A stretch of 64,000 nt of DNA from Limnomonas spitsbergensis (taxonomy: Eukaryota > Chlorophyta > Chlorophyceae > Chlamydomonadales), in NCBI GenBank assembly GCA_037349105.1, contig JAYJMM010000079.1, positions 620,001 to 684,000 of the forward strand. Reading direction: 5' to 3'. The translations under genes were made by a program, and so were the position numbers. Shown here one piece after another: positions 51,801-57,700 of the stretch (within the stretch, counting starts at the first letter, position 1; each line of letters opens with the position of its first letter). The notes under the pieces were generated by a model. The model worked only from the letters and a program-made list of their open reading frames with translations, did not search any database and was not told where the DNA came from.

Positions 51801-53975
51801 GAAGTGTGGCTGGAGTGCATTAAAATAGACAATGATAAGGAGTTGGGCTGCCACCCGATGGACGCAAGATGGGGAAATTCACGGGAAATTAAAAATTCAA
51901 ACAAAAAACAATACGCCCCTGGACAAGGATAGGGGATATAATAATCCGATTAGAAAGCCACGAGGGGAGCATTATGAAAACTGGCTCATGTTCGCAAGGA
52001 AACCTGACCAAGCTTATATTTTGGCGACCTGGGAACTTAAAACAAGTCCTGATGTTGCAGGGAAAGCTTCCCACGGTCAAATAAATTGGGTCAGGTTGCA
52101 CGCCACACCAGATAACCCTAACTTGGATCTAGTTTCCCACAGTATCGGATCTCGGATCCAGTCTCCCTCAGCATCATCGCCTGGATCCAAACGCCCACAG
52201 CACCAATCATTGGATTCAGTTTCCCACAGTACCAGAACTTGGATCCAGTTTCCCACTGCATCATCAACTGGATCCAAACATCTCACAGCACTTGAACTTG
52301 GATCCGAATGCCCACAGTACAGGCAATTTTATCCAGTTTCCCACAGTACCAGAACTTGGATCCAAATCCCCATCGCACCAATAAGTGGATCCAGTTTCCC
52401 AGTCAAAGGTTTTGGATCCAGTATCCCACTGCATCACAACCTGGATCAAAATCTATCAGCCCTAGTGCTTGGTTCCAATTTCCCATCGCACCAATAATTG
52501 GATCCAGTTTCCCAGTCGCAGGTATTGGATCCAGTATCCCACTGCATCAGAACCTGGATCCAAAATCTAGCAGCCCTATAGCCTGGCTCCAATTGCCCTC
52601 AGCACCAAAAACTTTATTTTTTTTCCACAGCACCTGGACTTTAAACAGTTTCTATGGATCCAAGTTATAGAAGTATCCCACTGGAGCAGAAGTTACTGTT
52701 TCTAGGTACTGTTTCACAGACTTAGAGAAAGTGCTTAGCCTACTGCCCTAACTGTCCGTACACCATGCTGTGAGGAGCCGCATAGCCTGCCTCCTTGACT
52801 GTGATTTTTGAATTTCTTGGCTGTATTAATATTTCCAGCCTCTCTTTTTGTGCCCCTTATTTGACGAAATCTGCAGTGTTCCTATTCATACTGGCTCGGC
52901 TACAGCTCTGCTGCGCTTCAAATGCCTGCTGGCCTGAGTCCGGAGTCCCCAAGCACGGCCAACCAATTTGCTTACAGGCAGCGAGGGACAATGGCTGTAG
53001 GCCGGTCAAAATCCTGCCCTATTATTTAGGGTAAAGGGTTTTTCTTTTGGCCGGCCTATTTCATTATTATTTGAATTCCAAGCCTTTGGAGGCCATGGGT
53101 GGGCACCTGGCCGGGAAAATAAACCAGATAGAGAGTCACTTGCTGCCCCTTGGCTTGTCAGATCCTGAGATCTCTGGTGGGATCTGAAATCTGAAAAAGT
53201 CTGGATCTGATCAACCTAGGCCTTCTCACCAGCAGAATTGCACGTGAAGCACACTGGAACTGCTCACTCATCAGCTTGCTAGGCCTTTCGAAAATATTTG
53301 CTGGTGTGGGTGGGCACGTTAAAATTCAGGGAGGCCCCCAGCCTCCGACCGCCGCCCGTGTCGAAATTCGCCCCCCCTCCGGCCACGCCCACCCCCGGCA
53401 GGCCGTTGCGCGTCGATTGTTATTCACAACACCTATCCTGGTAGATGGGAGTGCCATGCACGCGGGATGGAGGCATGGAGCTGCAGTGCAGCATGTGACA
53501 TGTATGGAGACTCTATATGGCATACAGCTAATTACAATATTCATACTGGAGTTCGTGCTTCCTTATCTGCAAGCTCACCAGGGATATGTCGCAAAATCCA
53601 AAGCTTGTGCATGCGCCATGGATGAAAGAACAGGCAGAGAAGGAGCACCTGGGGCGAAAGGAGGTGATACAGAGAAAGGGCACGACTGTCACCAGACTGG
53701 CTCCCGTGATTGTCGAGATACCGGATCACGTATTGGAGGTTATTTTGCACCGATTGTTTTGGTGTTCAAGCGAAGTGTAGAGTTTGATTGTCCATATCGA
53801 AGACAGTGCTGGGTTGGGTCGGGTTACCCCGCCCGACCCAACCCAGCACGCTGCTGTTCTGCATATGGCTCCGCATCATCCCGGCACCGTCCCAAGATCT
53901 CACCATCGTGCCCATTAGGAGATAAAGCATCCCCATCATGATGGGCAAGAACAACGCAGCCATGTATCCGGCCAT
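24672..53975 (-). CDS. cytochrome P450, about 14 exons over 29 kb
   Basis: Haem-thiolate monooxygenase: it would insert one oxygen atom of O2 into an organic substrate using electrons from a reductase. Exons in gene order: 53975-53888 (tentative), 50810-50707, 49901-49818, 46930-46742, 45811-45494, 44021-43645, 42003-41927, 39974-39913, 39325-39242, 31028-30914, 29947-29856, 29269-29229 (tentative), 28494-28437, 24809-24672 (TAG). Most junction phases agree exactly. Visible motifs are an N-terminal membrane segment, I-helix AGYETT, K-helix EAMR, PERF and the haem loop FGVGARMCPG. The C-terminus EAKVTLIRLYSRLTFVLEPG fits CYP3/CYP711-like P450s; subfamily and substrate are unknown. About 610 residues, longer than the usual 500, mainly from an Ala-rich insertion in the F-G region. 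It is probably anchored in the ER. Confidence 0.9.
24826..28170. repeat. 30-bp satellite, about 110 copies, last P450 intron
   Basis: The monomer is GGAATGTGTCAATTGAAAGG plus GGAGCGGGGC, with A(G/T)CGGGG as the main variant. Because 30 is a multiple of three, four frames stay open for hundreds of codons (repeats of MCQLKGERGG, NVSIERGAGR, PLPFQLTHSA, DTFRPAPLSI); none is a gene. A longer variant with GCGGGTAGATCGGGGCTGAA occurs twice (about 24908 and 25970). On the P450 strand the last monomer supplies the pyrimidine tract of the 3' splice site. Confidence 0.97.
28165..28436 (-). repeat. donor-side echoes of the haem exon
   Basis: The exon end ACTATG|GTGGGTCTCA is repeated downstream at about 28310-28295 (ACTATG|GTGGGTCTCATGG) and at about 28175 (ACTATG|GTCCCC, where the satellite starts). 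The unit of about 130 bp also carries ACGTGGAGGAAGAGGAGGTG. Confidence 0.85.
28437..28494 (-). CDS. P450 haem-binding exon
   Basis: After one base that completes a split codon: YVPFGVGARMCPGHRFATM. The haem-ligand Cys codon is 28463-28461. Acceptor CCCAACAG|CTACGT, donor ATG|GTGGGT, phase 0. Confidence 0.95.
28495..28980 (-). repeat. acceptor-side echoes of the haem exon and GGGGACA repeat
   Basis: CTCAGGGAGCGGAGTCAATT, TAGCCTGACAG|CTACATGCCC (near 28705-28755) repeats the intron end and exon start. Further decayed copies lie near 28790-28840 and 28880-28925, all with CTGGATTGA / CTCCCTGA words. GGGGACA is repeated about seven times at 28923-28972. Confidence 0.8.
28565..28650. repeat. CGTATATACG-rich palindromic patch
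   Basis: TGTACGGTTACCGTATTCGT, ATATACGGAATAAACCGTAT and TGTACGGTTTACCATATACG form overlapping inverted words (ACGGTTxACCGT). AT-rich, no coding potential. Confidence 0.45.
29088..29202. repeat. 47-bp inverted repeat, one mismatch, 21-bp spacer
   Basis: The arms at 29088-29134 and 29156-29202 are reverse complements at 46 of 47 positions. Each arm itself begins ACCATACCATA and ends TATGGTATGGT. It could form a long hairpin or cruciform within a P450 intron. It may be a MITE; no target-site duplication was identified. Confidence 0.9.
29229..29269 (-). CDS. tentative P450 exon between PERF and haem loop
   Basis: The haem exon needs two bases before it, while the PERF exon ends in phase 0, so an exon of length 3n+2 must lie between them. 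This 41-bp stretch (RKSVDRHLSSSNAP, ending in phase 2) has AG before it and GTATCT after it, and gives NAPYVPFG across the junction. It is chosen only on phase and position; another exon is possible. Confidence 0.3.
29340..29855 (-). repeat. donor-side echoes of the PERF exon
   Basis: At least three, possibly five, partial copies of the exon end and donor follow the real exon: near 29790-29745 (GACGCCTTCAAGCCGGAGCG, CTTCATGCAG|GTAGGTGG), 29660-29625 and 29555-29515. The intron sequence AGTGTGGAAGCCAACANTGG recurs with them. Period 100-130 bp. Confidence 0.88.
29856..29947 (-). CDS. P450 PERF exon
   Basis: After completing a split Gly: TPVVLSLMTIHRSAALWDDP, DAFKPERFLQ. PERF codons are 29873-29862. 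Acceptor CACTGCAG|GCACC, donor CTGCAG|GTAGGT, phase 0. Confidence 0.95.
30095..30540 (-). repeat. acceptor-side echoes of the PERF exon; telomere-like patch
   Basis: CTGCAG|GCACCCCGGTGATCCTCT near 30131-30105 and CTGCAG|GCACGGCAGTGGTCC near 30524-30500 are partial copies of the exon start. TTTAGGGTTTAGGGTTGAGG lies at 30371-30390. Confidence 0.85.
30570..30913 (-). repeat. donor-side echo of K-helix exon; 26-bp TCATGTTTCATG repeat
   Basis: GATGCTGGGCAAGTACAAGG, TACCCCCAGG|TGTGGAG near 30761-30730 echoes the exon end LGKFQVPPG. At 30785-30900 TCATGTTTCATGTCTCATGC is repeated about four times directly behind the donor. Confidence 0.75.
30914..31028 (-). CDS. P450 K-helix exon
   Basis: 38 codons: FEYTAAVLNEAMRLHPPGHV, TSRQSPAPLMLGKFQVPP. 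The conserved ExxR (EAMR) is at 31001-30990. Acceptor AATTTCCAG|TTTGAG, donor G|GTATGG, phase 1. Confidence 0.95.
31140..31240 (-). repeat. acceptor-side echoes of the K-helix exon
   Basis: GATTTCCAG|TTTGATGACACCATG, then GCTGTGCTGAGTGAAGCCAT (31223-31175), repeats the first half of the exon and keeps the frame (LSEAMRLHPP) before diverging. A second trace, CTGAATTTCCAGTTTTACTG, lies near 31170. Confidence 0.9.
31241..37660. repeat. 6.4-kb G-rich minisatellite, P450 intron
   Basis: Two related arrays. At 31241-34290 the unit is about 50-65 bp (GTGCAAAGTGAAGGAGTGCG, GGTGGGGTGG, GGGGGAGGGGGAAGGG). At 34290-37660 it is about 42-48 bp (GTTGCAAAGTAAAGAAGTGC, GGGGGGAGGGAGGGGGGAGG). Longer blocks are themselves duplicated: about 963 bp apart (32883 and 33846) and about 986 bp apart (35604 and 36590). 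The plus strand is dense in G runs. The minus-strand ORFs of up to 2144 Pro/Ser-rich codons are artefacts. Confidence 0.97.
37680..37865. other. short unique stretch with CCCTAAACCC words
   Basis: TTTAGGCCCTAAACCCTTAA and CCCTAAACCC near 37808-37838. No exon seen. Confidence 0.4.
37866..39010 (+). repeat. pyrimidine-rich repeat TAGCCCGGCTCCTTTTATCTCC
   Basis: A degenerate array of TTTAGCCCGGCTCCTTTTAT and CTCCTTTTGTCTCC words at irregular 22-55 bp spacing, in a P450 intron. Confidence 0.92.
39030..39241 (-). repeat. donor-side echo of the J-helix exon
   Basis: ACTGACGATGCGCTTTTTCAG (20 bases plus G) followed by GTATGTC (39154-39122) repeats the exon end ACTGACGATGCGCTGAATAAG|GTGAGC with its donor. 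TTCAAAAGAGGGCAACACNC is duplicated as well. Confidence 0.8.
39242..39325 (-). CDS. P450 J-helix exon
   Basis: 28 codons: AKLTAEIDAQLALLGGPDAP, FTDDALNK. Acceptor TCATCAG|GCCAAA, donor AAG|GTGAGC, phase 0 at both ends. It joins HPEVE to AKLTAEID as in the family. Confidence 0.93.
39913..39974 (-). CDS. P450 I-helix exon
   Basis: AG completes a split Glu, then TTANALAFALYLISQHPEVE. With the preceding exon this makes FILAGYETTANALAF, the oxygen-activating I-helix. Acceptor CACTGAAG|AGACCA, donor GAG|GTAGGT, phase 0. Confidence 0.95.
40060..41926. repeat. P450 intron with 12-bp and 41-bp repeats
   Basis: At 40080-40140 AGGAATATAATAGGATTATAAT is tandem (12-bp unit). At 40560-40820, and weakly at 41360-41440, a 41-bp unit with AGAGTGACATGTCATGAGTG and ACCACATCAGCCTGGCCAGA occurs about seven times. 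No exon seen in the rest. Confidence 0.75.
41927..42003 (-). CDS. P450 exon leading into the I-helix
   Basis: The first base completes an Arg codon, then DKETGEKLTDVQIMAQAQVF, ILAGY. Acceptor ATGTACAG|GGACAA, donor TACG|GTGAGG, phase 1. Confidence 0.95.
42004..42310 (-). repeat. acceptor-side echoes of the preceding exon
   Basis: Partial copies of GGGACAAGGAAACTGGCGAG with AAGCTGACCGATGTACAGA lie at about 42226-42175 (nearly exact), 42115-42070 (diverged) and 42305-42285 (trace). Each is preceded by an AGTGCTTANNANNCACTT stretch. The unit is about 100-115 bp. Confidence 0.9.
42620..43640 (+). repeat. degenerate C-rich repeat CTGCTGCCCCGCCCC
   Basis: Loosely tandem CTGTCCCCCTCTGCTGCCCC-type units of 35-45 bp fill the intron up to the donor at 43644. 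The Pro-rich ORFs here are artefacts. Confidence 0.75.
43645..44021 (-). CDS. P450 F-G region exon with Ala-rich insertion
   Basis: 125 codons plus 2 nt: ARDLLLKTTSRLILNWKLFA, then about 55 mainly Ala/Thr/Val residues (about 43770-43960), and GVAPGSFLGLLLSA ending in a split Arg. Acceptor CTCTCACAG|GCCCGT, donor GCCAG|GTGGGC. The Ala tract lies where P450s have variable F-G loops. Confidence 0.88.
44022..44480 (-). repeat. acceptor-side echoes of the F-G exon, about nine
   Basis: Copies of CACAG|GCCCGTGACCTGCTG, with AAATC or AAAT before them, recur every 40-60 bp (for example near 44055, 44075, 44105, 44155, 44420). The exon portion kept is only 15-20 bases. Confidence 0.85.
44485..44970 (+). 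repeat. 15-bp repeat GAGGCTGGATCTGTG
   Basis: About 30 copies; the 15-bp period leaves an artefactual minus-strand ORF of 137 codons. Confidence 0.93.
45083..45175 (+). repeat. dispersed repeat, family B
   Basis: GAATGACGTTACACCTCTGG, GCCCTGCTCTGAAAGGCTCG, GCCGTGTGGGCGCCTAACTA, then an A/G-rich tail (GGGGCAGGAAAAAAGGGAAA). One of the best-preserved copies, inside a P450 intron. Confidence 0.8.
45494..45811 (-). CDS. P450 D-E region exon
   Basis: 106 codons, phase 0 at both ends: VVGSCAYGVDFQALEGEEAP at the start, then an Ala/Ser-rich loop, ending LPELRPLLPLLARTFPDDIW and VTQLK. Acceptor CGCGCCCAG|GTCGTG, donor AAG|GTGCGC. Confidence 0.92.
45860..45920 (-). repeat. acceptor-side echo of the D-E exon
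   Basis: CACTCAAG|TTGTGGGCTCGTGAGC then ATATGGCATCTCC repeats the start of the exon (GTCGTGGGCTCATGCGC). Confidence 0.85.
45970..46741 (-). repeat. donor-side echoes of the C-helix exon, at least five
   Basis: Diverged copies of GGCTGGATGTNCATCAGCAG, CTGGGTAACATGACTCTGCAG and GTGAGAGTG lie near 46640-46610, 46530-46490, 46410-46365, 46275-46235 and 46150-46105. They are separated by GAAGTGTGGAATGTGGCTGT-type sequence. Period about 110-130 bp. Confidence 0.9.
46742..46930 (-). CDS. P450 C-helix exon
   Basis: 63 codons: HDWRTLHRAWQPFFSPASLQ, GYLGLMDSSARRLVELIEKR, VVASAGAPARLDVHQLLGNM, TLQ. Donor CTGCAG|GTGCGA, phase 0, joins NMTLQ to VVGSCAYG. The acceptor is uncertain. The AG used here (GGGGAG|CAC) lies 6 bases inside the position marked by CAG in the echoes, where this copy has CGG. 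Confidence 0.85.
46931..47480 (-). repeat. acceptor-side echoes of the C-helix exon
   Basis: CAG|GGAGNACGACTGGCGTAC then GGTGCAC or GCTTCACC occurs near 47065-47030, 47192-47160, 47332-47300 and 47466-47435, with CGCCCATCCTTCCCCGTCTT upstream of each. The unit is about 130-140 bp and includes TTTAGGG words. Confidence 0.92.
47490..47990 (+). repeat. GGGTGGGTTG 10-bp repeat plus one further echo
   Basis: The tandem GGTTGGGTGG array (47510-47940) appears to grow from the GGTTGGGTGG that follows each echo. A last diverged echo of the C-helix acceptor (CAG|GGGGCACAGCTGGCGCG) lies at about 47972-47945. Confidence 0.92.
48000..49320. repeat. P450 intron with several short tandem repeats
   Basis: ACCCAAAGCGCAAATGCCTC occurs three times at 48352-48440. 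A unit of roughly 170 bp (GTTGGCGAGGTGGCANGACA, TGGAGCAAG) occurs three times at 48480-48930. A CATGCGTGCNNGCCTGTCCC repeat of about 33 bp lies at 49185-49275. Confidence 0.7.
49379..49640 (-). other. unassigned open stretch within a P450 intron
   Basis: Open for about 86 codons and not low-complexity (ALDGGVFLCVAQLLVSYTLA, MLFRANPVLGAQPGLVEI). No family was recognised. It has no clear splice sites that join it to the P450 reading frame. It may be chance, an unrelated fragment or a missed exon. Confidence 0.2.
49818..49901 (-). CDS. P450 beta-1 region exon
   Basis: 28 codons: VWFGRFPLVVVTDPNIVHSV, GMKGMERA. Acceptor CCGTTTCAG|GTGTGG; the donor after GAGAGAGCG is inferred from phase and a GTGGGT start. 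It joins GPVFK to VWFGR as expected. Confidence 0.8.
49902..50235 (-). repeat. duplicated exon copy and intron, about 190-bp unit
   Basis: At 50109-50058 a second copy reads VWFGRWPRIVVTNPNIV, differing at 4 of 17 residues and keeping acceptor CTTCAG|GTGTGG. The following intron sequence (GCAAGAAGAATCGGGGGCTG, GAAGGCTGTC) is repeated too. It could be an alternative exon or an echo. Confidence 0.8.
50593..50682 (+). repeat. dispersed hairpin element, family A
   Basis: GGTAACGGCGCGGATGTGGC, TTCGGCCCAGGCTGCGCTGT, TTCCTTAACTCTTACGCC, loop GCCTACGA, GGCGTAGCTTTCTTTATTT. The stem TACGCC/GGCGTA is intact. Confidence 0.85.
50707..50810 (-). CDS. P450 N-terminal catalytic-domain exon
   Basis: GC completes a split Gly, then TSPNALLGHLPHIIKHGVPS, LYSEMTKKHGPVFK. 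This is the usual start of the P450 fold. Acceptor TCCTCAG|GCACCA, donor AAA|GTGGGT, phase 0. Confidence 0.93.
50840..50970 (-). repeat. acceptor-side echo of the same exon
   Basis: TTTCAAG|TGCCAGTCCTAATGTGC, then TGCTAGGGCACCTGCCACAC, repeats about 75 bases of the exon in frame (SPNVLLGHLPHIMKYGMPSL) before diverging at CTACTCTGGAACAG. Confidence 0.92.
51420..51550 (+). repeat. two copies of a TACGGCACAGGTTCAGCCGG repeat
   Basis: GATACGGCACAGGTTCAGCC, GGATTNTNCTACCAT occurs twice about 70 bp apart, with ACAATACGACACGGCTCGAT between. Confidence 0.7.
51634..51718 (-). repeat. dispersed hairpin element, family A
   Basis: Reverse copy: GGTAACGGCGCGGATGTGGC, TACGGCCCCAAGCTGCGCTG, TTTCCTTAACCTCC, stem ACGCCCT/AGGGCGT with a 3-base loop, then GTAGCTTTCTTTCTTCC. 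Confidence 0.85.
52120..52640 (+). repeat. GGATCCAGTTTCCCA repeat of about 32 bp
   Basis: Degenerate tandem units ACTTGGATCCAGTTTCCCAC, AGTACCAGAAC or AGCATCACAAC, about 16 copies, in the first P450 intron. Confidence 0.85.
52680..53790. other. first P450 intron, no repeat or exon recognised
   Basis: Mixed-composition DNA with no family match on either strand. The open frames at 53276-53941 are not supported by codon pattern or motif. Confidence 0.35.
53806..53849. repeat. perfect 18-bp inverted repeat, 8-bp loop
   Basis: GTGCTGGGTTGGGTCGGG, loop TTACCCCG, CCCGACCCAACCCAGCAC, about 40 bp downstream of the presumed first P450 donor. Confidence 0.9.
53888..53975 (-). CDS. probable P450 first exon (membrane anchor)
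   Basis: MAGYMAALFLPIMMGMLYLL, MGTMVRSWD plus G: a start Met and a hydrophobic segment of about 20 residues, as in microsomal P450s. Donor GACG|GTGCCG gives the phase 1 needed by the exon at 50810. ATG|GTGAGA at 53904/53903 is a better donor but the wrong phase for direct joining. The proline hinge usual after the anchor is missing. Confidence 0.5.
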
Positions 53976-54454
53976 TTCAAATAGGCGACCCCGGGTAGTG
54001 TTACAGCGCAAATCAAACAACCTCCTCGGGTGACAGGTCCAACAGAAGAGATTTCACAGAGTAGCAGTGCTAGTCCAATGAAAACTTAAGTAGATAACGT
54101 GCGACTTTCACTACTGAAGACAATGCCAGATGGGGTAGTTGCTCGAGTGTAGTTGATCGAGGTAGTTGCTCGAGTGTACCGATCGCGGATCTGCTGACAC
54201 GGCTGGTGTGGACAGGGGTGTGAAAGACCCTCGTCGTACTTTTAACCAACGCCACGCGGCATGACCACTTTTCCTGCTAGCCCTCCCATCACCAAGCCTA
54301 CCAATTCTCGCATTCCCATAATCATTTACCAACCATCGGGCTCACCTCAAACCCTAGCTGAAAGTAAGAGCCCGCAGATCCATTGGACGCAAGGACTTCT
54401 TGAGCTTTTGACCCGGCAGGCGGAAGGAGCAGCTGAAACAAGCAGAGAAACATC
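53976..54454. promoter_or_regulatory. divergent upstream region of P450 and thioesterase
   Basis: 479 bp separate the two inferred start codons. GGTAGTTGCTCGAGTGTA occurs twice in direct orientation at 54134-54151 and 54161-54178 (27-bp spacing) and could be a factor-binding site. No TATA box was identified. Confidence 0.45.
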
Positions 54455-54775
54455 ATGGACAGTATCCCAAAGTCCAAAGAGAGGCAGGAGGTGCTAGCTG
54501 CTAAGTTCCTGCGCTACATAACATCACAGAGGGGCCCGCCCCACCCGCCGCGGCCGCATGGCGGTCCCAATCCCCCGCAGCTGCATGGCGGCGGGCTGTC
54601 ATCAGCACCAGCATCGCCAGAAGCAGCAGAGGAGAAAGATGCCAATCGCAGTGGTGCTGCAGCTTCAGACTCTTACGCAGTATCTAGCTCACCAGCAAAC
54701 TTTGACTCGCTGGCTCTGAGCCGCCTGCGATTCGTATCTTCGGAGCAGGCAGGACACATCCTGTGCCGCTTTCCG
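54455..54775 (+). CDS. thioesterase exon 1
   Basis: 107 codons from MDSIPKSKERQEVLAAKFLR to LSRLRFVSSEQAGHILCRFP, with a Pro/Gly/Ala linker between. Donor CCG|GTACAG, phase 0. Confidence 0.75.
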
Positions 54776-57700
54776 GTACAGTACCTATTGTTGTTTTTTG
54801 CATGGCTTAGTGACCGTTCAGTTACCGGTACTACAGGTGGGCAATGCACTGGCCTCCTGCCAGTGACCTAATGCATGGCCTGCCATGCTGCTTGGGCTGC
54901 AGGCCGTGGACCGATACGGGTCCTGTCCCAATAGACCTAGGGGTGGCCTGCTTAATATTGCCCCTTAGAAAAAGGATAATCATTGACTGCGCATGCGAAA
55001 GGCAACAGGATTCTAGACCCGGCGCACCCCACGTATTGCACACGCCATACTGCAACACCCCACCTGCTGCCAATCGCCACCTGCCGCCGCAGTGCCACAC
55101 CCTACTTACCGAGCTTTGCCCTTATGGTAACGCTGCGGATGTGGCTTCGGCCCCGAGCTGTGCTGTTCCCTGAACCCGCACGCCCCTACAGGGGCGTAAT
55201 TTTCTTTCTTTCTCACTGGGCTTTGCCTCCCGCAGGTTACCCCAGATGTTTGCAACAGATATAACACGCTCCATGGGGGCTGCATAGGTGAGAGGGGGGG
55301 GGGGCATACGTGGAGAACAGAGGACAGCTTTGAGTGAGAGGGGGGGGGGCAAATGTGGAGAACAGGGGACACCTTTGAGTGAGAGGGGGGGGCATATGTG
55401 GAGAACAGAGGACACCTTTGAGTGAGAGGGGGGGGGCATATGTGGAGAACAGAGGACAGCTTTGAGTGAGAGGGGGGGGGCATATGTGGAGAACAGAGGA
55501 CATCTTTGAGTGAGAGGGGGGGGGCATATGTGGAGAACAGGGGACAGCTTTGAGTGAGAGGGGGGGGCATACGTGGAGAACAGAGGACAGCTTTGAGTGA
55601 GAGGGGGGGGGGGCACATGTGGAGAACAGGGGACACCTTTGAATGAGAGGGGGGGGGCAAATGTGGAGAACAGAGGACAGCTTTGAGTGAGAGGGGGGGG
55701 GGGCATATGTGGAGAACAGAGGACAGCTTTGAATGAGAGGGGGAGGGCAAATGTGGAGAACAGCGGACACCTTTGAGTGAGAGGGGGGGGGGCAAATGTG
55801 GAGAACAGGGGACAGCTTTGAGTGAGAGGGGGGGGTGGGGGGAAAATGTGGAGAACAGCGGACAGCTTTGAGTGAGAGGGGGGGGGCATATGTGGAGAAC
55901 AGAGGACAGCTTTGAGTGAGAGGGGGGGGGGCATATGTGGAGAACAGGGGACACCTTTGAGTGAGAGGGGGGGGGGGGGGGGCATATGTGGAGAACAGAG
56001 GACAGCTTTGAGTGAGAGGGGGGGGGGCATATGTGGAGAACAGAGGACAGCTTTGAGTGAGAGGGGGGGGGGGGGCATATGTGGAGAACAGGGGACAGCT
56101 TTGAGTGAGAGGGGGGGGGGGGCATATGTGGAGAACAGGGGACACCTTTGAGTGAGAGGGGCGGGGCATATGTGGAGAACAGAGGACAGCTTTGAGTGAG
56201 AGGGGGGGGGGCAAATGTGGAGAACAGAGGACAGCTTTGAGTGAGAGGGGGGGGGGCATATGTGGAGAACAGAGGACAGCTTTGAGTGAGATGGGGGGGG
56301 GCATATGTGGAGAACAGGGGACACCTTTGAGTGAGAGGGGGGGGGGCATATTTGGAGAACAGAGGACAGCTTTGAGTGAGAGGGGGGGGGCATATGTGGA
56401 GAACAGAGGACAGCTTTGAGTGAGAGGGGGGGGGCATATGTGGAGAACAGAGGACAGCTTTGAGTGAGAGGGGGGGGGCATATGTGGAGAACAGAGGACA
56501 GCTTTGAGTGAGAGGGGGGGGGGGCATATGTGGAGAACAGGGGACTCCTTTGAGTGAGAGGGGGGGGCATACGTGGAGAACAGAGGACAGCTTTGAGTGA
56601 GAGGGGGGGGGGGCACATGTGGAGAACAGGGGACACCTTTGAATGAGAGGGGGGGGGCAAATGTGGAGAACAGAGGACAGCTTTGAGTGAGAGGGGGGGG
56701 GGCATATGTGGAGAACAGAGGACAGCTTTGAATGAGAGGGGGAGGGCAAATGTGGAGAACAGCGGACACCTTTGAGTGAGAGGGGGGGGGGCAAATGTGG
56801 AGAACAGGGGACAGCTTTGAGTGAGAGGGGGGGGTGGGGGGCAAATGTGGAGAACAGCGGACAGCTTTGAGTGAGAGGGGGGGGGCATATGTGGAGAACA
56901 GAGGACAGCTTTGAGTGAGAGGGGGGGGGGCATATGTGGAGAACAGGGGACACCTTTGAGTGAGAGGGGGGGGGGGGGGGGGGCATATGTGGAGAACAGA
57001 GGACAGCTTTGAGTGAGAGGGGGGGGGGCATATGTGGAGAACAGAGGACAGCTTTGAGTGAGAGGGGGGGGGGGGGCATATGTGGAGAACAGGGGACAGC
57101 TTTGAGTGAGAGGGGGGGGGGGCATATGTGGAGAACAGGGGACACCTTTGAGTGAGAGGGGCGGGGCATATGTGGAGAACAGAGGACAGCTTTGAGTGAG
57201 AGGGGGGGGGCAAATGTGGAGAACAGAGGACAGCTTTGAGTGAGAGGGGGGGGGGCATATGTGGAGAACAGAGGACAGCTTTGAGTGAGATGGGGGGGGG
57301 CATATGTGGAGAACAGGGGACACCTTTGAGTGAGAGGGGGGGGGGCATATTTGGAGAACAGAGGACAGCTTTGAGTGAGAGGGGGGGGGCATATGTGGAG
57401 AACAGAGGACAGCTTTGAGTGAGAGGGGGGGGGCATATGTGGAGAACAGAGGACAGCTTTGAGTGAGAGGGGGGGGCATATGTGGAGAACAGAGGACAGC
57501 TTTGAGTGAGAGGGGGGGGGGCATATGTGGAGAACAGGGGACTCCTTTGAGTGAGAGGGGGGGGGGCATATGTGGAGAACAGAGGACAGCTTTGAGTGAC
57601 AGGGGGGGGGCAAATGTGGAGAACAGCGGACACCTTTGAGTGAGAGGGGGGGGGGGCATATGTGGAGAACAGAGGACAGCTTTGAGTGAGAGGGGGGGGG

